A stretch of DNA of 64,000 nucleotides, taken from NCBI RefSeq assembly GCF_030413175.1, contig NZ_CP129212.1, positions 6,843,001 to 6,907,000 of the forward strand, given 5' to 3'. The notes beneath the pieces are model-generated. The model was not told the DNA's origin. It did not search any database and saw nothing but the letters and a program-made list of their open reading frames with translations. The position numbers and the translations under genes are program-made. Positions 18,080-26,653 of the stretch are shown here, one piece after another; within the stretch, counting starts at the first letter, position 1, and each line of letters begins with the position of its first letter. The stretch is from Bradyrhizobium roseum (GTDB taxonomy: Bacteria > Pseudomonadota > Alphaproteobacteria > Rhizobiales > Xanthobacteraceae).

Positions 18080-18247
18080 TTGTCGTCCCGGCGAAGGCCG
18101 GGATCCATACCGCGTGATCTATCGAGAAAGCACGGCCGCAGACGCTCCGCCAGCTATCGCCTCGGCTTGCTGAGGCCAAGCCATCGCCCTTCCTGCCCCA
18201 AACGTCGGCCGCGGCGTATGGGTCCCTGCGTTCGCAGGGACGACGGC
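18080..18247. repeat. Paired inverted repeat (GTCGTCCCGGCGAA family), second copy
   Basis: Left arm at 18081-18107 (TGTCGTCCCGGCGAAGGC) and right arm at 18217-18247 (TATGGGTCCCTGCG, GGGACGACGG) repeat the organisation seen at 17214-17357. The spacer differs, so the arms are the conserved part. Confidence 0.75.
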
Positions 18248-18324
18248 AGAGTTTGCCTTGACTCTCTTGCCCCAAATCCCGAAAAAGCCGGTCAACTCCG
18301 CCCGAAATCGCCCGAGGAAATCCG

Positions 18325-19170
18325 ATGTCCCTGTCCGCGCTCGAATCCACCGTCAACACCGCCTTCGATGCCCGCGACGGCATTTCGACGTCGACCAAGG
18401 GCGAGGTGCGCGAGGCGGTCGACCATGCGCTGGAGCTGCTCGACAAGGGCGAGACGAGGGTCGCCGAGCGCGGGGCTGACGGCAAGTGGAAGGTCAACCA
18501 GTGGCTGAAGAAGGCGGTGCTGCTGTCGTTCCGCCTCAACGACATGAGCGCGATCCCCGGCGGTCCCGGCAATGCGTCCTGGTGGGACAAGGTGCCGTCG
18601 AAGTTCGAGGGCTGGGGCGAGAACCGTTTTCGCGACGCGGGCTTCCGCGCCGTGCCCGGCGCGATCGTGCGCCGCTCGGCCTTCATCGCCCGCAACGTCG
18701 TGCTGATGCCGTCCTTCGTCAATCTCGGCGCCTATGTCGATGAGAGCACCATGATCGACACCTGGTCGACCGTCGGCAGCTGCGCGCAGATCGGCAAGCG
18801 CGTGCATATTTCCGGCGGCGTCGGCATCGGCGGCGTGCTGGAGCCGTTGCAGGCCGAGCCCGTGATCGTCGAGGATGATTGCTTCATCGGCGCGCGCAGC
18901 GAGGTCGCCGAAGGCGTCATCGTGCGCAGGGGCGCGGTGCTGGCGATGGGCGTGTTCCTCGGCGCCTCCACCAAGATCGTCGACCGCGCCACCGGCGAGA
19001 TTTTTGTCGGCGAGGTTCCGGAATATTCCGTCGTGGTCCCCGGCGCCCTGCCCGGCAAGCCGCTGCCGAACGGCCAGCCCGGCCCCTCGACCGCCTGCGC
19101 CGTGATCATGAAGCGCGTCGACGAACGCACCCGCGCCAAGACCAGCATCAACGAACTGCTGCGGGACTAG
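18325..19170 (+). CDS. dapD: 2,3,4,5-tetrahydropyridine-2,6-dicarboxylate N-succinyltransferase
   Basis: A 281-residue left-handed beta-helix acyltransferase that uses succinyl-CoA in the succinylase branch of diaminopimelate/lysine synthesis. The N-terminal helical part ([19 protein letters not shown]) is followed by hexapeptide-repeat turns: [59 protein letters not shown] and [15 protein letters not shown], all DapD-specific. It is followed by dapE, which removes the succinyl group two steps later, although a DUF805 remnant lies between them. Confidence 0.96.
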   Translation: MSLSALESTVNTAFDARDGISTSTKGEVREAVDHALELLDKGETRVAERGADGKWKVNQWLKKAVLLSFRLNDMSAIPGGPGNASWWDKVPSKFEGWGENRFRDAGFRAVPGAIVRRSAFIARNVVLMPSFVNLGAYVDESTMIDTWSTVGSCAQIGKRVHISGGVGIGGVLEPLQAEPVIVEDDCFIGARSEVAEGVIVRRGAVLAMGVFLGASTKIVDRATGEIFVGEVPEYSVVVPGALPGKPLPNGQPGPSTACAVIMKRVDERTRAKTSINELLRD

Positions 19171-19239
19171 GATCGAACCCACGGACTTCGCGCGCGGCTA
19201 ACCTTCCGGACCTCGGGCTCCGGCCCCGGAGCTTTACGC

Positions 19240-19348
19240 ATGGACCGGACCTGGTACCTGTTCCGCGCTCTCGATCAGGCGGCTGCATGACCGCGACAAG
19301 AGCGGCTGGTGGATGGTGCCGTTCTTCCCCGTACCCGGCTTGTCATAG
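19240..19348 (+). pseudogene. Remnant of a DUF805 membrane protein gene
   Basis: Between dapD and dapE the frame ending at the TAG 19346-19348 reads ...LSIRRLHDRDKSGWWMVPFF followed by PVPGLS. The RRLHDRDKSGWW pattern is the hallmark of DUF805 (YhaH-like) small membrane proteins, which are normally about 110-150 residues. Here the frame is open only from 19202, no start or first membrane helices can be found, and a stop follows PVPGLS. A later piece with GTPP may be the decayed C-terminus in another frame. I read this as a decayed gene. Confidence 0.6.
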
Positions 19349-19393
19349 TGCCGAAGGCTGGCACGCCCCCGGTTTGGCGTGTTAAACCGGGCT

Positions 19394-20548
19394 ATGAATG
19401 ACGCCGTTTCCATCACCCGCGACCTCGTCCGTTGCCCGTCCGTCACTCCCGCCGATGCCGGCGCGCTCGGCGTCCTCGAGCGCCTGCTGAAAGATGCCGG
19501 CTTCGACGTACACCGGGTCACCTTCAGCGAGCCCGGCACGGCCGATATCGACAATCTCTACGCCCGCATTGGAACGGAGGCACCGCACATCACCTTTGCC
19601 GGACATACCGACGTGGTGCCGCCCGGCGACGAAGCCGCCTGGACGCTCGGCGCGTTCTCCGGCGAGGTGAAGGACGGCTTTCTCTATGGCCGCGGCGCGG
19701 TCGACATGAAGGGCGGCATCGCCTGCAGCGCCGCAGCCGTGCTGCAATATCTCGCCGACAATGGCGGCAAGCCAAAGGGTTCGATCTCGTTCCTGATTAC
19801 AGGGGACGAGGAAGATATTTCCGTCAACGGCACCATCAAGCTTTTGAAATGGTGCGCCGAGCGCGGCGAAAAATTCGACCATTGCGTGCTCGGCGAGCCC
19901 AGCAATGTCGAGGTGCTAGGCGACTGCATCAAGATCGGCCGCCGCGGTTCGCAATCCGGCACGTTGTATGTCGACGGCGTGCAGGGCCACGTCGCCTATC
20001 CGCACCGCGCCTCGAATCCGGTGCCGGATATTTCACGGCTGATCGTGGCGATATCGGACGAACCGCTCGATCACGGCAGCGCACAGTTTCAGGCCTCCAA
20101 TCTCGAATTCACCTCGGTCGATGTCGGCAATACCGCGAGCAATGTGATCCCGGGTCAGGCCCGCGCAAAATTCAACATCCGCTTCAACGACAACCACACC
20201 CAGGAGACCCTGCGAGAATTGGTCGAAGCGCGGCTGGCAAAGGCCTGCGGCAACCGCATCCGCGCCCGCATCGTCTGGGAATATTCCAACTCCAACGTGT
20301 TCGTGACCAAGCCCGGCGCCTTCACCGACCTTGCGGTGAGCGCGATCGAGGAAGTGACGGGACGCAAGCCGGAGCTTTCCACGAGCGGCGGCACGTCGGA
20401 TGCGCGCTTCATTTCCAGCTATTGTCCGGTGATCGAATTCGGCCTGGTCGGCCAGACCATGCACCAGATCGACGAACGCACGCCGGTGTCGGATCTGGAG
20501 AAGCTGACGAAGGTATATCGGGGAATTCTCGACCGGTATTTTGGGTAG
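19394..20548 (+). CDS. dapE: Succinyl-diaminopimelate desuccinylase
   Basis: A 384-residue M20 family zinc peptidase that hydrolyses N-succinyl-L,L-diaminopimelate to diaminopimelate for lysine and the cell wall. Metal-site motifs are [22 protein letters not shown] and [13 protein letters not shown] (catalytic Glu), and the C-terminal metal His lies in [10 protein letters not shown]. The lid domain has [25 protein letters not shown]. The ATG at 19394 gives the normal N-terminus; a GTG at 19379 would add five residues. It is functionally paired with dapD upstream. Confidence 0.96.
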   Translation: MNDAVSITRDLVRCPSVTPADAGALGVLERLLKDAGFDVHRVTFSEPGTADIDNLYARIGTEAPHITFAGHTDVVPPGDEAAWTLGAFSGEVKDGFLYGRGAVDMKGGIACSAAAVLQYLADNGGKPKGSISFLITGDEEDISVNGTIKLLKWCAERGEKFDHCVLGEPSNVEVLGDCIKIGRRGSQSGTLYVDGVQGHVAYPHRASNPVPDISRLIVAISDEPLDHGSAQFQASNLEFTSVDVGNTASNVIPGQARAKFNIRFNDNHTQETLRELVEARLAKACGNRIRARIVWEYSNSNVFVTKPGAFTDLAVSAIEEVTGRKPELSTSGGTSDARFISSYCPVIEFGLVGQTMHQIDERTPVSDLEKLTKVYRGILDRYFG

Positions 20549-20560
20549 GCACCGCTTTCG

Positions 20561-20670
20561 CCGTCATTCCGGGGCGCGCGCAGCGCGAACCCGGAATCCA
20601 ACTTACCTCTTGCACATGCGGCGAGTTGGATTCCGGGTTCAGCCCTGCCGGGCTGCCCCGGAATGACGAG
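20561..20670. repeat. Inverted repeat (GTCATTCCGGGG family) between dapE and truA
   Basis: The left arm (CGTCATTCCGGGGCGCGC, CGAACCCGGAATCCAA) and right arm (TTGGATTCCGGGTTC, CCCCGGAATGACGAG) are complementary and can form one long hairpin. It separates two convergent genes and probably terminates both. Confidence 0.75.
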
Positions 20671-20687
20671 TCGAGAGTGAGAGCAAA

Positions 20688-21425
20688 CTAATACTCCACC
20701 CGCACCAGATAGAGCCCGTCGGGCGGCGCGACCGGGCCGCAGGCGGCGCGGGTGCGGGCGGCGAGCGCACCTGCGAGGTCGTCGGCGCTCCAGCGGCCTT
20801 CGCCGACCCACACCAGCGAGCCCACCATCGAGCGCACCTGGCTGTGCAGGAACGAGCGCGCCGACGTCAGGATCGTAATCTCGTCGCCGTCCCTGACGAC
20901 GTCGAGCTGGTCGAGCGTCTTTTCCGGCGATTTCGCCTGGCATTCGGTATCGCGAAACGTCGTGAAATCGTGCTTGCCGAGCAGGCGTTGCGCCGCGGCG
21001 TGCATCGCGTCGGCATCGAGATGGCGCGGCACCCGCCAGCTGCGCTTGATATCAAGCGCGAGATTGGCGCGGTGGTTGGTGATACGGTAGCGGTAATGCC
21101 GCTTCCTAGCGGAGAACCGCGCCTCGAAATCGTCGGCGACGACTTCCGCGTTAAGCACGCCGATCGGGTGCGGTCGCAGATGCGCGTTCAGCCCGTCGCG
21201 CAACCGGCCCGGCGGAAACGTTTTTGCGATGTCGCAATGCGCGACCTGCGCCAGCGCGTGGACGCCGGCATCGGTGCGACCCGAGCCGTGGACGCGCGCG
21301 GGCTCGCCGCAGATCGCCAGTACCGCCGCCTCCAGTGCGCCCTGCACCGTCGGCGCGTTGTCCTGGATCTGCCAGCCGGAAAACGGCGTGCCGTCATATT
21401 CGATGATGAGCTTGTAGCGGGGCAT
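20688..21425 (-). CDS. truA: tRNA pseudouridine(38-40) synthase
   Basis: A 245-residue pseudouridine synthase that modifies positions 38-40 in the anticodon arm of many tRNAs. Signature features are [18 protein letters not shown] at the start, the catalytic-Asp loop [19 protein letters not shown], and the C-terminal [20 protein letters not shown]. The ATG overlaps the fmt stop by one base (TGATG), so truA is translationally coupled to fmt. The genes read def, fmt, truA on the minus strand. Confidence 0.96.
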   Translation of the reverse strand: MPRYKLIIEYDGTPFSGWQIQDNAPTVQGALEAAVLAICGEPARVHGSGRTDAGVHALAQVAHCDIAKTFPPGRLRDGLNAHLRPHPIGVLNAEVVADDFEARFSARKRHYRYRITNHRANLALDIKRSWRVPRHLDADAMHAAAQRLLGKHDFTTFRDTECQAKSPEKTLDQLDVVRDGDEITILTSARSFLHSQVRSMVGSLVWVGEGRWSADDLAGALAARTRAACGPVAPPDGLYLVRVEY

Positions 21426-22357
21426 CAGCCGAGCCGCGCCGGCGGCTTCAGCGGCGTGCCGCGCAAGAAATCCGCGGCTTTCATCGGGGCCTTGCCGGCA
21501 CGTTGCAATTCGAGAATACGGATCGCGCCGTCCCCGCAGGCGATGGTGAGGCGATCATCGAGCACCTCGCCCGGCGCGCCTGCGCCTTTCGCCGGTTCGC
21601 AGCGCAAAATCTTGATCCGCGCCGGCTCACTGTCGCCGGCGAGTTCGCACCACGCGCCGGGAAACGGCGACAAGCCGTGAATGTGCCGCAGCACCTCGCG
21701 CGCCGGACGCCGCCAGTCGATCCGCGCTTCGGCCTTCTCGATCTTGGCGGCGTAGGTCACGCCGTCTTCGCTCTGCTTCTGGAGCCGTAGCCCGCCACGG
21801 GCGAGCGCGCCCATCGCGCGCACCATCAAATCCGCGCCGAGCGGCGCCAGCGCGTCATGCAGGTCAGCGGCCGTCATCGTATCCGTGATCGGCAGCCGTT
21901 CCGCCATCGCGACATCGCCGGTGTCGAGGCCGGCATCCATCTTCATCACCATCACGCCGCTCTCGGCGTCGCCGGCCATGATCGCGCGGTTGATCGGGGC
22001 GGCGCCGCGCCAGCGCGGCAGCAGCGAGCCGTGCAGGTTGAAGCAGCCGAGCGGCGGCGCATCGAGAATGGCCTGCGGCAGGATCATGCCATAGGCGACG
22101 ACGACCGCGGCGTCAGCCTGGTGCGCGCGAAATTCGTCGAGCGCTTCCGGCGTCTTCAGCGTCGTCGGCGTCAACACGGGAATGCCGAGCCGCCGCGCTT
22201 CCTGCTCCACCGGGCTCGGCTGCAGCTTCATGCCGCGTCCGGCCGGCTTTGGCGCACGCGTATAGACGGCCACGACCTCATGGCCATGGGCCACCAGTTC
22301 GAGCAGCGTCGGCACCGCGAAATCGGGCGTGCCCATGAAGATCAGGCGGAGCGGCAT
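21425..22357 (-). CDS. fmt: Methionyl-tRNA formyltransferase
   Basis: A 310-residue enzyme that formylates the initiator Met-tRNA with 10-formyl-tetrahydrofolate. Motifs: [16 protein letters not shown] at the start, [15 protein letters not shown], and the formyltransferase signature [27 protein letters not shown], which contains the catalytic Asn and His. The C-terminal tRNA-binding OB-like domain follows. The start at 22357 (MPLRLIF) was chosen over the ATG eight codons upstream because it matches family N-termini. Together with def it forms the formyl-Met cycle; def lies just upstream. Confidence 0.95.
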   Translation of the reverse strand: MPLRLIFMGTPDFAVPTLLELVAHGHEVVAVYTRAPKPAGRGMKLQPSPVEQEARRLGIPVLTPTTLKTPEALDEFRAHQADAAVVVAYGMILPQAILDAPPLGCFNLHGSLLPRWRGAAPINRAIMAGDAESGVMVMKMDAGLDTGDVAMAERLPITDTMTAADLHDALAPLGADLMVRAMGALARGGLRLQKQSEDGVTYAAKIEKAEARIDWRRPAREVLRHIHGLSPFPGAWCELAGDSEPARIKILRCEPAKGAGAPGEVLDDRLTIACGDGAIRILELQRAGKAPMKAADFLRGTPLKPPARLG

Positions 22358-22388
22358 GACTGGTATCCTACCCACATTCAACTTACTC

Positions 22389-22515
22389 CGTCATGGCCGG
22401 GATCGACCCGCCTGCGGGGCCGAAGCCCCTTCGGCGCGGCGAAGGCCCGGCCATCCACGTCCTTGCTGCACTGAGATGGAAAGACGTGGATGCCCGGGAC
22501 AGGCCCGGGCATAAC
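22389..22515. repeat. GC-rich palindromic repeats between def and fmt
   Basis: Two hairpin units: CGTCATGGCCGGG...CCCGGCCAT around 22389-22456 and GACGTGGATGCCCGGG-ACAGG-CCCGGGCAT around 22484-22512. The second matches the hairpin after yidC, and both match the cluster at 29699-29830. They sit inside the def-fmt operon, so they either allow read-through or split the operon. Confidence 0.7.
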
Positions 22516-22534
22516 GGCTGAGAGAGCGGCAGCC

Positions 22535-23062
22535 TTACTCCGCCGCGCGCTTGGCGGCCTTGGTAAACTTCTTGATCACGCGGTCGCGCTTCAGCTTCGA
22601 CAGATAGTCCACGAACAGCACGCCGTTGAGGTGGTCGATCTCGTGCTGGATGCAGGTGGCGAACAGCCCGTCGGCGTCTTCCTCGTGCACCTTGCCGTCG
22701 AGATCCGTGAAGCGGATGCGGACCTGCGCCGGGCGCTCGACCTCCTCGTAATATTCGGGGATCGAAAGGCAGCCCTCCTCATAGACCGACAATTCCTCCG
22801 ACGAGGAGATGATTTCCGGGTTGATGAAGACGCGGGGCTTCGGCTTGATCTCGCCGTTCTCGTCCTTCTTGGCGAGGTCCATCGTGATCAGCCGCACGGG
22901 TTGCGCGACCTGGATCGCCGCCAGCCCGATGCCGGGGGCGTCGTACATGGTCTCGAACATGTCGTCGGCGAGCTTGCGAATCTCCGCCGTCACCTTCTCG
23001 ACGGGCTTGGAGACCAGCCGGAGCTGCTTGTCCGGCAGGATGATGATTTCTCGGAGGGCCAT
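22535..23062 (-). CDS. def: Peptide deformylase
   Basis: A 175-residue metalloenzyme that removes the formyl group from nascent proteins. All three family motifs are present: GIGLAAIQV (motif 1), EGCLSIPE (motif 2) and [12 protein letters not shown] (motif 3, metal-binding histidines). The start at 23062 ([11 protein letters not shown]) was chosen because the 12 residues before it in the longer frame have no counterpart in the family. It is divergent from rmuC, with three CtrA-type boxes between 23115 and 23178. Confidence 0.96.
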   Translation of the reverse strand: MALREIIILPDKQLRLVSKPVEKVTAEIRKLADDMFETMYDAPGIGLAAIQVAQPVRLITMDLAKKDENGEIKPKPRVFINPEIISSSEELSVYEEGCLSIPEYYEEVERPAQVRIRFTDLDGKVHEEDADGLFATCIQHEIDHLNGVLFVDYLSKLKRDRVIKKFTKAAKRAAE

Positions 23063-23114
23063 GACGCGCGATTTAAGCTGCTGATTTGCCGGGGTCAATC
23101 CGCCCGCGCGGCCG

Positions 23115-23188
23115 TTAAGGCCACGTTAACCATGATTTTTAAGGCAGCGTTAACCACGAAAATTAAGGCGTCGTTTACCATAAACGTT
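23115..23188. promoter_or_regulatory. Three tandem CtrA-type binding sites
   Basis: Site 1 is TTAA-N7-TTAAC at 23115-23130, site 2 is TTAA-N7-TTAAC at 23139-23154 and site 3 is TTAA-N7-TTTAC at 23163-23178. They recur with a strict 24-base period inside three imperfect tandem units (23117-23140, 23141-23164, 23165-23188). TTAA-N7-TTAA is the established full site of the cell-cycle regulator CtrA in alphaproteobacteria. The array lies 53 bases upstream of the def start and about 45 bases upstream of the rmuC start, so either gene, or both, may be controlled. Confidence 0.7.
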
Positions 23189-23233
23189 CCCTCTTCGTTC
23201 GCGAAAGCAGGCGAATCGGGCTACAAGTCGCGC

Positions 23234-24442
23234 ATGAACGAAATCCTCCTCACCGTCGGCGAGCTGCCGATCCATGTCGGCGAGGCCCTGACGGGTTTTG
23301 GCGCGCTGGCTTTGCTGCTGCTGCTGACGATCGCCATCGTCATCGCCCGCTCCGGCCGCCGCGGCGCGGAATTGGCGATGGCGCAGGCGATTCGCGCCGA
23401 TGAGCTGGAGGAGCGGCTGAGCGAGATGCTGCGGGCGCAGAGTGAATCCACCGGGCGGGTCGACGCGATGGCACACGCGCTGGTCGGCCGCCAGTCCGAA
23501 ATGACGCGCGCGGTCAACGAGCGGCTGGATTCGGTGACGCACCGCGTCGGCCAGTCGATGGAAGCGACCACGCGCCACACCATGGACAGCCTGCGCGTGC
23601 TGCACGAGCGGCTCGGCATCATCGACAACGCACACAAGAACCTCACCGACCTGACCTCGCAGGTGACGACCTTGCGCGACGTGCTCGCCAACAAGCAGTC
23701 GCGCGGCGCGTTCGGCCAGGCGCGGATGGAAGCGATCGTGCAGGACGGCATGCCGCAGGGCGCGTACGAATTCCAGTACACGCTCTCGACCGGCAAGCGG
23801 CCGGACTGCGTGGTGTTCCTGCCCGACCAGCGGCCGCTCTGCATCGACGCGAAATTCCCGCTGGAGGCGATGACCGCGCTGCACGACGCGCGCAGCGACG
23901 AGGAACGCAAATTCGCCACGCAACGGCTGCGCAACGACGTGATGAAGCACGTCAACGACATCGCGGAAAAGTACCTCATCCCCGGCGAGACCCAGGACAC
24001 CGCGCTGATGTTCGTGCCGTCGGAATCGGTCTACGCCGAAATCCATGACGGCTTTGACGACGTGATCCAGAAAGCCTACCGGGCCCGCGTCGTGCTGGTG
24101 TCGCCCTCGCTGTTGATGCTGGCGATCCAGGTGATGCAGCAGATCCTGAAAGACGCGCGGATGCGGGACGCCGCCGACCAGATCCGCACCGAAGTGCTCA
24201 ACCTCGGCGACGACCTCGGCCGCTTGCGCGACCGCGTGCTCAAGCTGCAAAAGCATTTTGGCGACGTCAACGAGGACGTCCGGCAGATATTGATCTCCGC
24301 CGACAAGATCGAAAAGCGCGCCGGCCGGATCGAGGAGCTCGATTTCAGCAAGACAGACACGCCGGTGGAAGCGCCCCGCCTTGCCAACAGCGAAACGCCC
24401 GAGCTGTTCCCGGTGCCGCGCAAGCTGCAGGCGGGGGAGTAG
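23234..24442 (+). CDS. rmuC: DNA recombination protein RmuC
   Basis: A 402-residue protein of the RmuC family, which limits rearrangements at inverted repeats and carries a PD-(D/E)XK-like nuclease fold. It has an N-terminal membrane helix (GFGALALLLLLTIAIVIA), a long coiled coil (about residues 50-150, with ADELEERLSEMLRAQ and NERLDSVTHRVGQ), then the conserved core ARMEAIVQDGMPQ, KRPDCVVFLPD, CIDAKFPLEAM (putative catalytic Asp and Lys) and DTALMFVPSESVYAEI. The frame opens 744 bases earlier, but that part is antisense to def; the ATG at 23234 fits. CtrA-type boxes lie directly upstream. Confidence 0.92.
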   Translation: MNEILLTVGELPIHVGEALTGFGALALLLLLTIAIVIARSGRRGAELAMAQAIRADELEERLSEMLRAQSESTGRVDAMAHALVGRQSEMTRAVNERLDSVTHRVGQSMEATTRHTMDSLRVLHERLGIIDNAHKNLTDLTSQVTTLRDVLANKQSRGAFGQARMEAIVQDGMPQGAYEFQYTLSTGKRPDCVVFLPDQRPLCIDAKFPLEAMTALHDARSDEERKFATQRLRNDVMKHVNDIAEKYLIPGETQDTALMFVPSESVYAEIHDGFDDVIQKAYRARVVLVSPSLLMLAIQVMQQILKDARMRDAADQIRTEVLNLGDDLGRLRDRVLKLQKHFGDVNEDVRQILISADKIEKRAGRIEELDFSKTDTPVEAPRLANSETPELFPVPRKLQAGE

Positions 24443-24445
24443 TTT

Positions 24446-24593
24446 CTTCCCTTCTCCCCTTGTGGGAGAAGGTGGCGCAAAGCGCCGGATGAGGGGTTCT
24501 CTCGGCTAGGGTGCCCGCGGAGAGAACCCCTCACCCGTCTCAATCGCGTTTCACGCGATTGATCCACCCTCTCCCACAAGGGGAGAGGGGAAG
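24446..24593. repeat. Long inverted repeat (CTTCTCCCCTTGTGGGAG family), copy 1
   Basis: The outer arms CTTCTCCCCTTGTGGGAGA and TCCCACAAGGGGAGAGG flank inner arms GAGGGGTTCTCTC / GAGAGAACCCCTC, so the whole 148-base element folds into a long hairpin. Close copies are at 37647-37784 and 44167-44312. It carries no open frame. Confidence 0.8.
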
Positions 24594-24622
24594 TAAGCTC
24601 GAATATCTGCTAACACCCCTCT

Positions 24623-25993
24623 ATGACAGCACCGGAATCCACCTCCGCCTCACCCGACAAAGCCACGCCCCCCGCCCCCTCCTGGCGCGAGAGCCTTGCC
24701 GTTTATCTGCAGCCACGCGTGCTGATCGTGCTGATGCTCGGGTTTTCCTCCGGGCTGCCGCTGGCGCTTTCCGGCTCGACGCTGCTGGTGTGGATGCGCG
24801 AGTCCGGCGTCGATCTCACCACCATCGGGCTGTTTGCGCTGGTCGGGACGCCGTACACGCTGAAATTCCTCTGGGCGCCGTTGGTCGATGCGCTGCATGT
24901 GCCGCTGTTCACGCGCGCGTTCGGCCGCCGCCGCGGCTGGCTGGTATTTTCGCAACTGCTTTTGATCGGCGCGATCCTGCTGCTGGCGCTGACCGATCCG
25001 GCGCGCTCGCCGCTGTTCGTCGCGCTGGGCGCGCTGCTGGTGGCGGCCATGTCCTCGACCCAGGACATCGTGGTCGATGCGTTCCGCGTCGAGAGCCTGC
25101 CCGAGAGCGAGCAGGCCGCCGGCATGGCGTCCTATGTCGCGGCCTATCGGATCGGCATGCTGATCTCGACCGCCGGCGTGCTGTTTCTGGTCAGCGCGTT
25201 CGAAAGCACCGGCATCGGCCGCCACGCCGCCTGGATGTGGGGCTATGTCGCGATGGCGGCTTTGGTGCTGATCGGCACCATCACGACGCTGCTCGCCACC
25301 GAGCCCGAGCAATCAGTGCGCGCGGAAGCCGCCACGCGCGACGAGGACGCGTTGACGCGCGTCGTGCATGCGGCCGTCGGCGCGTTCTCCGAGTTCCTCG
25401 CCCGGAAATTCGCCTGGGTGGCGCTGGCGTTCGTGGTGCTGTTCAAGTTCACCGACGCATTCTCCGGCACGATGACCGCACCGTTCGTGATCGACCTCGG
25501 CTTCACCCGCAACGACTATGCCGCCATCGTCAAGGGCGTCGGCCTGATCGCGACCCTCGTCGGCGGCTTTGCCGGCGGCTACGTGGCGCGGCGCTATTCG
25601 CTGGTCGCAAGCCTGTGGATCGGCGGCGTGCTGCAGGCGCTTTCCAACCTGGTATTCGCCTGGCTCGCCTATGTCGGCGTCAATCAATGGGCGCTGGCCG
25701 CCGCGATCTCGGCGGAAAACTTCACCGGCGCGATCGGCACCGTGATCTTCGTCGCCTATCTCTCGGCGCTGTGCCAGAACCCGCTGCACACGGCGACGCA
25801 ATACGCGCTGCTCACGGCGCTCGCCGCGGTCGGGCGCACCTATCTGTCATCCGGCGCGGGCTATGTGGCGGAGACGACGGGCTGGCCGCTGTTCTTCGTG
25901 ATCTCGATGCTGGTTGCCGTGCCGAGCCTGATCCTGCTGGCATGGCTGCAGCGGCGCGGGCATTTTGAGGCCGTGGGGCCCGTGAAGGTGTAG
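24623..25993 (+). CDS. MFS permease, AmpG-like
   Basis: A 456-residue inner-membrane transporter with about 12 membrane segments. The pattern GFSSGLPLALSGSTLLVWMRE near the start, TPYTLKFLWAPLVDAL, RRRGWLVFSQLLL and STQDIVVDAFRVE is characteristic of AmpG, the importer of anhydro-muropeptides that feeds cell-wall recycling and can control beta-lactamase induction. The length is shorter than Escherichia coli AmpG (491) but normal for alphaproteobacteria. No ampR or beta-lactamase gene is nearby. Acetyl-CoA-type or other MFS carriers share some motifs, so the substrate is inferred. Confidence 0.8.
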   Translation: MTAPESTSASPDKATPPAPSWRESLAVYLQPRVLIVLMLGFSSGLPLALSGSTLLVWMRESGVDLTTIGLFALVGTPYTLKFLWAPLVDALHVPLFTRAFGRRRGWLVFSQLLLIGAILLLALTDPARSPLFVALGALLVAAMSSTQDIVVDAFRVESLPESEQAAGMASYVAAYRIGMLISTAGVLFLVSAFESTGIGRHAAWMWGYVAMAALVLIGTITTLLATEPEQSVRAEAATRDEDALTRVVHAAVGAFSEFLARKFAWVALAFVVLFKFTDAFSGTMTAPFVIDLGFTRNDYAAIVKGVGLIATLVGGFAGGYVARRYSLVASLWIGGVLQALSNLVFAWLAYVGVNQWALAAAISAENFTGAIGTVIFVAYLSALCQNPLHTATQYALLTALAAVGRTYLSSGAGYVAETTGWPLFFVISMLVAVPSLILLAWLQRRGHFEAVGPVKV

Positions 25994-26017
25994 GTCCGCT
26001 GGAGGCCGCGAACTCAC

Positions 26018-26120
26018 TTGTCGTCCCCGCGAAGGCGGGGACCCAGTATTCCAGAGCAATTGCGATTCAATCGAGAGAGCGCAGCGTACTGGATCGTCCG
26101 GTCAAGCCGGACGATGACGG
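26018..26120. repeat. Inverted repeat (GTCGTCCCCGCGAAGGCGG family)
   Basis: The left unit (26018-26046, TTGTCGTCCCCGCGAAGGCGG then GGACCCAGTA) and the right unit (26087-26120, TACTGGATCGTCCGG then CCGGACGATGACGG) form two hairpins with complementary outer parts. It separates the convergent AmpG-like and small secreted protein genes. Confidence 0.7.
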
Positions 26121-26148
26121 CGGCGTTTGTGGCAACGGCCGCGAATAC

Positions 26149-26571
26149 TCAATGCTTCGTCACCACGCTCCACTTCGTGATGACAGCCTCGCTCGTCTGC
26201 CCGGCTTCCTGCGCGCAGGCGACTTCGTCGACCTTCACAGAAATTTCCTTGCCGATGAAATTCTTCAATTGCGCGGCCTGGGCGTCGCTGTTGGTAACGA
26301 GCTGGAACGTCTCGGGTCCGGTTTCCAGATTGCACAGCCCGCTCGGCGGCGGCAGGCGGCGCGGCGCGCTGGTGATCTGGTAGGTCTGCGGGCGCTTGCT
26401 CCGCTTGCTGGCCTTCATGGCGTTGAGTTCGCCCGACAGCACGTCGCCGGCATTGATCGGCTTGCCGGGCTTCGGTTCGGCCTGCGCCCATGCGGAAGGT
26501 GCGGCCAGGGTCACGGCAATCGCCATCATGGACACAAAACAGGAGCGCTTGCCGAATCGCGGTTTCGTCAT
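26149..26571 (-). CDS. Hypothetical secreted protein
   Basis: A 140-residue protein starting at the ATG 26571 with a basic start, a hydrophobic core (VSMMAIAVTLAAPSAWA) and a likely cleavage after AWAQA, so it is predicted to be periplasmic. The mature part has LPPPSGLCNLETGPETFQLVTN and a late cysteine (VDEVACAQEAG), so one disulfide is possible. Related short proteins occur in Bradyrhizobium but I know no function. The open frame upstream of 26571 reads through a palindromic repeat (26609-26652) and is not part of the gene. Confidence 0.7.
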   Translation of the reverse strand: MTKPRFGKRSCFVSMMAIAVTLAAPSAWAQAEPKPGKPINAGDVLSGELNAMKASKRSKRPQTYQITSAPRRLPPPSGLCNLETGPETFQLVTNSDAQAAQLKNFIGKEISVKVDEVACAQEAGQTSEAVITKWSVVTKH

Positions 26572-26608
26572 TTCGATCAGTTCCGGTGTGTTGGCTTTTT
26601 GATTTGAC

Positions 26609-26652
26609 GCGTTTTCTTCACGCGAACCGGGATCCACTTCGCTTGAAAACGC
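26609..26652. repeat. Palindromic element, sister of the copy inside rnpA
   Basis: A 44-base element with terminal inverted repeats GCGTTTTC / GAAAACGC and the core CACGCGAACCGG-GATCCACTTCGC. Read on the minus strand it matches 9761-9799 almost base for base. It lies between recR and the small secreted protein, two bases past the recR stop side. Confidence 0.8.
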
Positions 26653-26653
26653 T

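Noticed and set aside
17214..18247. CRISPR array
   Set aside because: Repeats are long, inverted, unevenly spaced and flank a gene; there are no regular spacers and no cas genes.
24446..24593. The long hairpin elements as insertion sequences
   Set aside because: They carry no transposase frame and no clear target-site duplication; they fit non-coding dispersed palindromes better.
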